Assembly (NCBI GenBank): GCA_034509925.1
Contig: CM067532.1
Location: 6,102,142-6,166,141 of the forward strand
Origin: Hirudinaria manillensis
Lineage: Eukaryota; Annelida; Clitellata; Hirudinida; Hirudinidae
Reading direction: 5' to 3'
Length of the DNA stretch: 64,000 nucleotides
In this document: positions 51,990 through 61,193 of the stretch, one piece after another
How the letters are laid out: each line of letters opens with the position of its first letter
How positions within the stretch are numbered: position 1 is the stretch's first letter
The notes under the pieces: model-generated
Told to the model about the DNA's origin: nothing
Database searches by the model: none
What the model saw: only the letters and a program-made list of their open reading frames with translations
Position numbers and translations under genes: made by a program

Positions 51990-52790
51990 TAAATAAAGTC
52001 AATAATGTGTTTTGTTACTCTTTTTGGATTTACTTCCTGAACTCGATCTTTCATTAATTCGTGGAAGAGATTCGGCCTCTTACTGTCCAATTTTATCCAA
52101 CCCTGGTTCAGAGTATTTTTTCAATTCCAAAGTGCTAGCTTTTTTTACTAAGATTAGATTATAAGTGAATAATGAGCAATCCCCACATATTTTCAGTAGG
52201 ATTTAGGTCCTGGGATCGAGTAGACCACTTCAAGAGACTGAGATTCTTCTGGAAAATAACCTTTTTTGCTATTAAAGTGGATGAAGCCATTATTTCGTTA
52301 AAAGATAACCTTATCCCTTTGAAATCTACTGTATAAACACAATAGGTATTTGTTTTAAGCTTAAAATGTTTTAATTTGAAAAATTGCAATGCTCCAATAC
52401 ACCTCCAAACTCATCATCTCCTTAAGCCATTTCAATCGAATCTTTTTGTGATCTGTCAAGAATGGCTTTTGTTGGCGCTTTCTAAACTTTAAAAACCCGC
52501 ACTCAAGCTATCCACATATTGGAGACTGGCTTAAATTCAATTTCAACTTTCTTTCGAGCCCCATTGAAGAGCATTCTCCCTTGCAAGTTTCATGAACTCT
52601 CTTCTGATGATGATCCAGCTTTCGAGGTCTTCCCGATATGTAGTTGGTTTTATAACTTAGATCCTTAAAAAATCATTTGACAACATTTCTGAAACATTTA
52701 AACCCTTTTGAAATGTCAGAAAACGACAAATTTAGGTCATTTAAGGCCTTAATTTGTCCTTTCTCCATTTCACCAAGATGTCTTATTTAT
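51990..52790 (-). pseudogene. Decayed Tc1/mariner-family transposase
   Basis: Read on the minus strand in shifting frames, this region follows a Tc1 transposase from end to end. The N-terminal HTH is LGEMEKGQIKALNDLNLSF (about 52720-52775), then SGRPRKL (about 52625), FRKRQQKPFLTDHKKIRLKW (about 52430-52485), and the third catalytic block with WSTRSQDLNPTENMWG (52175-52225, from W.SQSPDLNPIENLW). The C-terminus is LFHELMKDRVQEVNPKRVTK (about 52020-52080). In-frame stops and frameshifts show that it cannot encode an active enzyme. I did not find convincing terminal inverted repeats. Confidence 0.75.
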
Positions 52791-53149
52791 AATAAGCCTA
52801 ACTAACAAATTTTTGTAACCAAATAATTATTTAATATTGACCTTTATTTATAGAACCTTATTATAATAGCCACTCGTAATGGTCGATGTAATAAAAATAC
52901 TATTTCCTGCACAGGAAGAGAAACCATTCTTAATCTTTGAAATGCCTCTGAACAACATCAAAGGGGTTTTTCCATGGAGTTTCATTAATATTCAAATTTG
53001 TCTTCATAAAATTATTGAAATTTTATTACATGAGAATAGAGGCATGAAGCAATTGAAACTCTGAGCAATTACAAGCTAGGGTTTTTCAGAAAACTAAACA
53101 AAATGTAATAAATCGTATAAATTAATTTGTTGACAAATACAAAAGTTAC

Positions 53150-53235
53150 AATCTGTCGGATTTAGAACACTTTTGGCGGGGAAGCGGCCAGCACTTGGGG
53201 AAGCAGAAAAATTTAACAATGGAAAGAGCCATGAT
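53150..53235. repeat. Copy 3 of the dispersed GCGGATTTAG...GGCGG repeat
   Basis: Reads GTCGGATTTAGAACACTTTT then GGCGGGG, followed by GGGAAGCAGAAAAATTTAA, which parallels the AGGCAGA segments in copies at 8396 and 11018. It lies about 500 bp upstream of the Ig gene. Confidence 0.35.
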
Positions 53236-53620
53236 CAAACAAAATATGAAAATATTAAATTTAAAGGTCGCCAAGATTAAAAAAAATACTCTTGTTGAAT
53301 AAAGAGAGGGCCACGTCCAGATCCTCCAAAAGGTTATAAATAATGATTAGTCTTCTTTGAGTGATAGCGAATTCCCCGTTCTCTCCAAATGACTATCAAC
53401 CATTTTGTATTTGAGAGTGAATAATTTGTAAGATTTTCAAGGACATTATGCGGTAGATTTTAATTCTAAAAGCAACAAGAAATTGTGTAACAATTTTTGA
53501 AAAAAAAACTGGATTTGTTAATTCCAGAAGGCTGGATTAGTCAAATAATGAAAATATTCATTTGTTATTTATTAAAACATAAATAATTCGATTATAAACT
53601 CCATGAATCTGTAAATATCC

Positions 53621-53636
53621 TATAAACCCTATAAAA
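53621..53636 (+). promoter_or_regulatory. Candidate TATA boxes of the Ig gene
   Basis: TATAAA at 53621-53626 and TATAAAA at 53630-53636 lie about 100 bases before the start codon of the intronless gene, a plausible distance for a short 5' UTR. In such AT-rich DNA the match could be chance. Confidence 0.35.
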
Positions 53637-53732
53637 ATGTGGTTCAGTAAATGATGACGCAAATTTTTAAAATATTATTTTTCGGGTTCGCGATATCGTT
53701 TAACTGTTTTAGAAGTTCCAGCACTTTTCGTC

Positions 53733-55799
53733 ATGCCGTTCTTGACAACTTTGTCTGTCATGTGCATTATATTAATCGTTTTTTCTACTCCTTTCACAGT
53801 AGGTGATGTAGATGACGAACGAGATGAAGATAAAATATTCGAGAATCGGCCAACAAACGTTTTGGTGGAATTGGAGGATGGTAAAGCCGAATTTCAATGT
53901 TCATTGAAGGAGCATGGAATTTTAATTTGGTACTACGGACCCGAAGGAGACATGCAACAAATAGCTAAAGGGGGTGACATAAAGATTGAGAAATTGAAAA
54001 GCATTTTTAATCTAGTTGTTTCGGATTCGACTGTGGAAAAGTTAAAGATCGATAAAGTCACTATGGCTCACAGTGGTACCTACTATTGCAGGGACGCCAT
54101 TAAAAGGGCTCAAGTGTACGCGAAGCTTTACACGTTTGAGAAACCAAAATGCCGTAAAGATGGAAATGATCTTATATGTGAACTTCGACACTCTCTTTCA
54201 GTGAAATCTTCCGAAGAATTAACTTGCGAAGACAGCGTTGTTCCGAATGCGCGCAGTGTCCAAAATGAACCAATTACAAACATTCTTGACAAAGACATGG
54301 GCCTCGTAAAAGCCACAATTCGATGGAATAATACGAACAAACCAGATTGCGAGTTAAAAATCGTTATTCGAGGTGATGACGCCGATAAGGAATTCTCATA
54401 TATTTCGACTAGGGTGACCTCAGCCAGTCTAAACATTTCAAGCGGTTATACTCTTCTAGTTAATGAGTCTGTCAGATGTTCTTCCTCGGCCGGCTTCTTG
54501 TCAAAGTTTACTATAACAGTATCAAAAGAGGGGACCAATTTCTTGGTCAGTTCAAACGAAACCTTTAGAATTCATGAAGTCGGAATATTCAACATCTCTT
54601 GCAAAGCGGAGGGGGTTCTGGGAGGCGAGATGACTGACCAAGCATTCGACGTTAAAGTGAGAACATCATTCCAAGTTGTGCCTTGTGAAGTCAATGGTGC
54701 AGTCTCCTGCTTTAACTCGTACATCTCCCTATTTGAAGGTGAAGAAGAAATAACAACTTCTGATGTGCAAAATTTGTGCAGCGCCGATAGAAGCGATAGA
54801 TGTTTAAATTATCTAAAGCCTTGTATAGTGACCAGAAAAGTTCGGGGACTGAAGGAAGGCCTCGAGTTTCTTTGTGAAAACCTTAATCACGAACATATGG
54901 AGGTCATGCTGAAAAATGTTCTCAAGTCTGAATGTCTCAAGTACAATTTTCACCTTCTTCCCCTCAAAGATGTCTTCCTCAAAATGACGCGCATTCCAAA
55001 GACTCCAAGAACTCCAGTCGATACCATTTATGCTCAAGGTGCTACATACCTTCAGGATGCAATGAAAGAGGCTTGCATTAGAAGCCATATCTCCATGTAT
55101 GTCAACAGCTCAATAGTGGAATGGATATTGACGTATCGTGAATCACTCTTTTCTAATGAGATGAGAATCTTTTCTGAATATGTTGATGAACAAAATAAAA
55201 TTGTTGACACTTCAAAATGCAATTTATCCAGCACAGCTGGTGCTAAAAATATTGCCTGTGTTACAGCAAAAAAGTGCATCAAAATATTAGTTGGAATGAC
55301 TGAATTGGTTCATTATGGCGTAGTAATTGTGAGCAATCTTACTGAATTCGCCTCTGACACATGTGACGGTTCGCTGAGACAACTCCAAGAATGCTCTTAT
55401 GCGTTAAAAGATTATTACGAAGATGAGTCAGTTTACCTGGCTGTCAATCACGTCGTGGTTTTATTCGACAGCATATGCGAGAGATACTGGATGTCTTATG
55501 TTAAACATTCTGAATGCCTATTGTCAAATTTAGAAAGTCTAAATTTTCAGCCACTAGACGACTGCGTGAGGGAAATGCGATCAGGCCTTGAAGACTTTGA
55601 AATATTTAACCAAACATTCCTAGAATTCGAAAAGCAAACAGTATTGTGCGTAAAGGTTCACGAATTCCTAGGGTGTCAAGAAAAGATTCTTTCAAAAATG
55701 TGTGGTCCGGAATTTGCCTCTTTGCAGCGAAAATTTTCAAGGAAAGGAATTTCAACAGATATGCAGGAGATGTATTGCTACAATACCTATTCTTACTAA
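53733..55799 (+). CDS. Unrecognised secreted Ig-domain and cysteine-rich protein, single exon
   Basis: I do not recognise this gene. A 688-residue frame begins MPFLTTLSVMCIILIVFSTP, a clear signal peptide (about residues 1-24), and no later transmembrane segment or GPI-like tail is obvious, so secretion is expected. Residues about 40-133 are an Ig domain: Cys56, Trp66, and LKIDKVTMAHSGTYYC with Cys119. Residues 140-310 hold further cysteines and a possible second Ig-like beta domain ending near NISCKAEG (287-294). Residues about 345-688 are helical with about 20 cysteines, perhaps two diverged units (349-448 and 544-682). The spacing recalls DUF19/T20D4.11-like or arthropod 27-kDa hemolymph-protein domains, which is only inference. 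At least eight N-glycosylation sequons occur. The gene is intronless, unlike every neighbour. No sign of decay is seen over 2 kb. Confidence 0.85.
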   Translation: MPFLTTLSVMCIILIVFSTPFTVGDVDDERDEDKIFENRPTNVLVELEDGKAEFQCSLKEHGILIWYYGPEGDMQQIAKGGDIKIEKLKSIFNLVVSDSTVEKLKIDKVTMAHSGTYYCRDAIKRAQVYAKLYTFEKPKCRKDGNDLICELRHSLSVKSSEELTCEDSVVPNARSVQNEPITNILDKDMGLVKATIRWNNTNKPDCELKIVIRGDDADKEFSYISTRVTSASLNISSGYTLLVNESVRCSSSAGFLSKFTITVSKEGTNFLVSSNETFRIHEVGIFNISCKAEGVLGGEMTDQAFDVKVRTSFQVVPCEVNGAVSCFNSYISLFEGEEEITTSDVQNLCSADRSDRCLNYLKPCIVTRKVRGLKEGLEFLCENLNHEHMEVMLKNVLKSECLKYNFHLLPLKDVFLKMTRIPKTPRTPVDTIYAQGATYLQDAMKEACIRSHISMYVNSSIVEWILTYRESLFSNEMRIFSEYVDEQNKIVDTSKCNLSSTAGAKNIACVTAKKCIKILVGMTELVHYGVVIVSNLTEFASDTCDGSLRQLQECSYALKDYYEDESVYLAVNHVVVLFDSICERYWMSYVKHSECLLSNLESLNFQPLDDCVREMRSGLEDFEIFNQTFLEFEKQTVLCVKVHEFLGCQEKILSKMCGPEFASLQRKFSRKGISTDMQEMYCYNTYSY

Positions 55800-56305
55800 T
55801 CTATGTTTTTCATTCTCAATGTATCAAACCAAGTCTTGATTTATTTGCGGTCATTTGTAGTCAGAATTCAAAATTACATATTATGTATTATTAACTAGCT
55901 TTTATGATTGACTGAATTTTTAATTGGTTTGAAAGAGTCTCTATGTTACCTACTATGATTTTTGATTTTTTTCATAAACCACGTTATGAGGAGAATGAAA
56001 GGCTAGCTCTTCAATGAGAATCTTTGGTGACAATTATTGCAAGTGTTGAATAATTAAAAAAAGTCCCAAACCGTTTATAAGATCAACAGGTAAAAGTTGT
56101 TCATAATTCATCAATTGTGCTTAAAATTCAGTTCTTTTATTAAATCCTTTTTATCGTTAGTTTTAATTTGACATTTTTTAAATATTTTGAAAATAAAATT
56201 ATTGAAATAAATCAATTTTTATTCTTTGTTTGTATTTTAAAATGATGCTCCCTAGCGATAGTGGGCACGTTGAGTTATAGGCTCATTTATATTAAGGTTA
56301 ATAAA
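55800..56305. other. Intergenic Ig protein - POLR3G
   Basis: About 500 bp with AATAAA hexamers near 56194 and 56206 that may end the Ig-gene transcript, then the POLR3G promoter. No gene was seen. Confidence 0.55.
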
Positions 56306-57291
56306 ATGTCTTGGAGAGGAAAATATAGAGGGAAGGGAAAGGGAACAGTAGTTTATTCCAACTCGAGATCTAAAGCAGAAAATGCATCTGCTATTCAGCC
56401 TCTTCCTCTTTATCCGGTACAATAAATAAATTACTGATCCATATTAATCCATAAAACTCTAAAATTAAAATATAAGGCGTTTTTTCATTTTTTCTACTTA
56501 ACCTCATCCATTATACAAATGCAATCACTTCTTTTTCAGCCTTTAAGTATTAATCCATTGCCTTTGCAAGATGACCCAGAACTCGATTATCTGCTTAAAT
56601 TAAAAAGGGATTACAGGAAAGTTTTAAACGAGTCAGAATATTATTTTAAAAGTTATGAAGTCAAGAGGGACATCGAAAGATATTCTGACAAATATAACAC
56701 CACTAACGCTTATGATTGGTGTCCTGGTTAGTTTTTATTGTAATGTGAAAATTAAATGGTATGAAAAATATATATTAACATTTTGCTTTGTTCCAGATTT
56801 CACAGAGTTGCCGAACGAACTTAAACTTCGAAATGGCAAAAAATCCAAATCGAAACTGAAAAAACCCAAAACTGAGGGGAACCATTTGATTCAAAATGTG
56901 CTTGCTGTGAGTAGAAGGAATTTTTATTTAATTAGTAAATCTGATTTTAAGTATTCTCTTTATTTCATATTTTAGAAATTGGAAGCCAGTGAAGATAAAG
57001 AAGATAAAATTGATCCTGAAGAAGAGCTAGAAGAAAAGAAAGTAAAAACTGGTGGGAATGAAGAAGGTGAAGGTGACGAGGATGATGAAGATGAAGATCA
57101 AAATGATGAGGATTTCGATATGGTAATGTATTTCATAACATTTATAATGACCTTTTCTTGGCATTAGATTTAAGATTTATTCTACATTTAAAAATTTTAT
57201 TTTACAGGAAAATGATTATGTTGACAATTACTTTGACAATGGTGAAGATTACGGAGATGTTTCTGATACTAATGATGATGCTCTTTATTGA
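56306..57291 (+). CDS. POLR3G: RNA polymerase III subunit RPC7 (POLR3G/POLR3GL, Rpc31-like)
   Basis: A subunit of the Pol III-specific heterotrimer needed for initiation at tRNA, 5S and other small-RNA genes. Five exons (56306-56416, 56540-56726, 56797-56906, 56976-57122, 57208-57291) join in frame to 212 aa; human POLR3G has 223. Family features are the Gly/Arg-rich start MSWRGKYRGKGKG, a LPLQDDPELDYLLKLKRDYR helix, the SEYYF segment, an ERYSDKY motif before a DFTELP block, a basic KKSKSKLKKPK segment, and a long Asp/Glu-rich C-terminal tail ending DDALY. A poly(A) signal AATAAA lies at 57344-57349, 53 bases after the stop. It appears to be the single ancestral copy of the vertebrate pair. 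Confidence 0.93.
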
Positions 57292-59135
57292 GTTGCATGA
57301 TGACCTGACTGTTTATGTTTTGTGATGTAGCATAATTGTTCTCAATAAATTACAGTTTTGAATGTGGCTTTGACACGATTACCAACTCTGTAGTTAGTTA
57401 TAAATTTTCTAGAAAGTTAATGAGTTTTACTTTAAAACTCCATTATGATTACAAACTCTAGATTTAATTAGTTTTAGGTAACTTATGTTTAAGAGATTAG
57501 AAATATAAAAAAGACTCAACTTAGGCTATATCAAGCTTCGATGTTCCTTTCTTGTCTTCATGGTTACTAGGAAGTACACAAGAGCTCAGGGTCTGCAAAA
57601 TTTTTAGAAGTTTGCCTGAACCTATAAATACCATTAAAGCCTAATTTGTAATATTATTGCCAACCCAGTTGATGGCATTGAAAAGACTTATTTTTAGGCA
57701 GAATATATCATGATTGGCTAATATATATTATGATATATTTTCAATGTAGATATTTTCAAAATTTATTCAAAAAATTAAAGTTATTTGAATATTTTAGTAT
57801 TGGAAAGTGTAATTAATGTGAATGATTGTTTCAGTGAATCACACAACAAACCGAGGTCATCTAGGATTTGAGTTCATATTTTATCTATGGTGGTTATAAA
57901 CAGTACCAAATTTTAAGTTTATGAAAAGTTTGAACCTTATAAATTTCCTTTGTTTAAATTTGTTGTACACATTTTTTCATAGTTCAACTGATGGTTCCTC
58001 AAAACTTAAATAACAATAACATTCTAAACAAATAGTCTGCTACATAATTCATAAACATATCACAGAACAAAAAGAAGTGAAACAGAGAAGTGGCAATAAT
58101 AATAAGAATACTGTGATAACAACTAGTGCATACATACATATCATTTAAGTAACAAATAAAACTAAAAAATTATATGTATCTTTATTTCATGTATATCATA
58201 TAATCACAAATAGATTAAAAGAAAACACATTCATTACATTAAAAATAAATATTGGATATACAGCAAAAATTTTCCAACATTAGAATATGTAAACATTATT
58301 TTATAATCATTTTTGCAAGAATCAAACAGGATTTTATGTTATTGCAATTTTTTATTTATGGTTTGCTGTAAAAAAAAAGTTTTTAAAGTATAGTACATCA
58401 GTTTACTTCCACCAGCATCACCCTCGAGAAATTGATTTTTGGCGTGAAAGATAAGGAATATAATTCGATACCCCTCCTCATGGAAACTAATTTTAAGATC
58501 CTGGCAACTCCATTGATAGGGACTGCTAAGTCAACTTTGAAGAGGGCTTAATTATCTTAATAAGTATGTTATTCATTCTTCCTAAAGTTAAAGGTAACAT
58601 GAGAGGGTAATCTGAGTGAAACTTAACTGTTTGGACTGTGCATTAATTGTTGCGAATATGCATGAGTACCTCGGATATAGCATTCACACTCCGATTATTA
58701 TAATGTGTAAAGATCTAGTAACTATAGGAATAATGATTTTTTTATAATTTAAGCTAAACAGAAAATTTAAGCAAAAGCTTCCATTAGCCACATGACAGTT
58801 AAACTTCATATAATACAGTTAAAGAAATTGCGGTACTATCCCCACTTACCCTCCCTTTTTGTTACTACTTAAGTCGTCTGCGTGTGGATATGGTATTCTT
58901 CCCCCCGTTTGGAGACCCTGGCTGGAACAAAAGACATTTTAACCTAGCTCACTTTTTAAACAAATAAAATATTACAACAATTGGATATAAAAGTTGTAAT
59001 CATCATTTAAGTAAAGCTGAAAGCTGCTGCCAAGGGATATTCTAGGCAGCACCCGCACTGTTATAGGCGAAGCTTGAGTTCGAGGCTTAAAACTTTCTGG
59101 CGTTGGGCTGGTTTATTTCATTGGCTAGTTACTTC
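57292..59135. other. Intergenic POLR3G - TMED
   Basis: 1.8 kb of AT-rich sequence. It contains the POLR3G poly(A) signal at 57344 and must hold the TMED promoter. I saw no conserved exon, RNA gene or transposon. Confidence 0.6.
57344..57349 (+). terminator. Poly(A) signal of POLR3G
   Basis: AATAAA about 50 bases after the POLR3G stop codon, followed by TG-rich sequence (GTTTTGAATGTGGCTTTG), the usual arrangement of a cleavage site. Confidence 0.6.
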
Positions 59136-60186
59136 ATGATCATGTCTTGGGGATCGAAGCGGATTTCTCTTGCGATGCTTCTAGTATTAGAAGCTACTTT
59201 TACTTTAATATTAGGTAATCAAGTTACTTTGCATGTTGAGGCAGGATCAACGGAATGTTTATTTTATGACATCAATTACGGGACAAATTTCGAGATTGAA
59301 TATCAAGTACGGGTTTTTATTTTTTATTATTACGTGATCGCGTGTTCAGGCAATCGCACATAACATTAATGTATTTTATTTAGTAACTGGTCTGAATATG
59401 AAAGTTGTGTGAGAGCGCTTTCACAAGATTCACACGTTAGAAAGTTTATAAATTTCAGACCAGCTTCATCAATCTGATATTAGATAAATATGATAAAATT
59501 ACTTCAATTTAATAACAAAGGATCTGATTGTATCACTCTAAGCTGTTCCATAAATGATCATAACAATATTGTAGGTTCTTCGAGGAGGCAATTTTGACAT
59601 ATCATTCACGTTATTGGATCCTACAGGTCGAATTTTGTTGGCAGATATGAGGCGATCCGTCAAAATGCACAGGTTTTTCTATTAGTAATTATGTCAAACA
59701 AAATGCTGATGGGTTAATGTGAATGGATTATTTTTAAGGCTCACTTCCTCAACTTCTGGACCTTATCAGTTCTGTTTAGACAATTCTTTTTCAAGATCCA
59801 GCCATAAAGTTGTGTTTTTTGATGTCTTGTTCAATGATCTATCAAATGAGACTGTTGAGCTAACAGACATTAATGAAGCCCCTGGAAATGAGTCATTGAA
59901 TAATATAAAAGTATAGTACCCATTTGATTTTCTATAACTTCATGTTAATGGTATTTATGCATTTCAGATTCCTCTTGAGAAGATTCGGGACAATCTATAC
60001 AAATCAATTCATCTTCAAAGCCTGTTCACTGTGGTAGAGATTCGTGATAGATCTATAATAGAAAGCAATTTTGAAAGAGTTAATTTTTGGTCTGCTGTTC
60101 ACCTTTGTGCTATGATAGCATCCTCAGTGATAAACCTGGTTATGATAAAGAGGTTATTTGGTGATTCCACAAAGTTGCAGGTATAG
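59136..60186 (+). CDS. p24 family cargo receptor, TMED1/TMED5 (gamma) type
   Basis: A type I membrane protein cycling between ER and Golgi in COPI/COPII vesicles. Four exons (59136-59306, 59575-59672, 59739-59910, 59968-60186) join in frame to 219 aa. A signal peptide (SLAMLLVLEATFTLILG) precedes a GOLD domain with the conserved Cys pair in GSTECLFYDI and GPYQFCLDNSFS, and with FDISFTLLDPTGRIL. A coiled coil follows (IRDNLYKSIHLQSL...VEIRDR), then the ERVNFWSAVH motif and one transmembrane helix. The gamma-branch assignment rests on LDNSFSRSSHKVVFF and VNFWSAV. The tail KRLFGDSTKLQV lacks a dilysine signal, and CAG|GTATAG at the stop could be a splice donor to another C-terminus. Either of two nearby ATGs (59136, 59142) may start it. 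Confidence 0.9.
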
Positions 60187-61193
60187 CCCTTTTTTCCATG
60201 TGCTAGAATGATTGTTTCCCAGTGAAGACCCATCCAACATTAAACCAGAAATGAATTCAAAAGCTTTGTTTTTGAATCCTGCAATGAACTTAGTCTTATT
60301 GAAGCTGATTTTGTGCATGAAGGTTGCATTAGTTTTTGATGGTAGGTCGCCAATTTATAAAAATAATAATTAGCCTCAAATCATTTGAAATAGCATGTGA
60401 GGACTTCAGATTAAAATTGGTCAAGGAGCAAATTTCACTTTGGTGGTGATTAATGATCAAAGCATTTTTTAGCCATTCACCAAAAATCAGTTACTTTAAT
60501 GTCCTGAGGGGACCACTTCCTCCTACACATGGCCATGCTAATGATTCGAAATATAGCTATTCCAAAAGAATCAAAACAAACTTTAGATATATGTGGCAAA
60601 TGAGTGGGAACTCACACAACAACTCAAGTACATTTAATAACAATTATGATAGATGATTTTGTATCAGCTGATTGCATTACACCAGTCTTAACAGTAACAT
60701 CAAAGCAGCAAAGCTGGAATATTGTAGCCAGAGCTAAATTGCATTACCAATTCATTTATTTAACAGAAACATTTTAAATGAGATCAAAACATTTTAACAA
60801 TCTGGTCGGGTAATTTGAAGAATTTAATAATTCCTCCTTTGCCAACCAGTGAAGGAGCAATCCAAAATAGCCTGTGCCTAGACATTAATTTCATAACAAG
60901 CGGAAGTTAAAAGCTGAACCAAAGTTTGGACCGTGAATCACATATAACAACAAAATTAGTGCTAGAGCTCATTAATGAAAAGGACAAATAGCATCCAAAT
61001 TATCCAACAAGACATTCCAAAAAAAAGCTTTGAAAAGTGTGAAAGTGTTGTTTAAAAATGACTTTTGATTGAAGCAATTTATTGGTCTATGTAATGATAA
61101 AAAGAGAAGAGAACACATCAAAAGTTGTGCTTCTAATAACTAGAGAGGTCAAACACTTATAAATGGGGAATATTAAATTATTGGAGATTTTGT
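60187..61193. other. Convergent intergenic region TMED - nucleoredoxin
   Basis: 1 kb of 3' flanking sequence. A 67-codon frame at 60453-60656 is Asn/Ser-rich and matches nothing I know. If the TMED transcript splices at 60181, an alternative last exon could lie here, but none is evident. Confidence 0.55.

Larger units (their letters stand above)
50873..53732. other. Divergent intergenic region ARID1 - Ig protein
   Basis: 2.9 kb carrying the ARID1 promoter at its left, a dead Tc1-like transposase (about 51990-52790), a copy of the dispersed repeat (about 53150) and TATA-like sequences just before the Ig gene. No other coding sequence was recognised. Confidence 0.6.

Noticed and set aside
53733..55799. 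Possible viral or bacterial origin of the intronless gene
   Set aside because: Signal peptide, Ig fold, sequons and base composition fit the host; nothing resembles a viral structural or replication protein.
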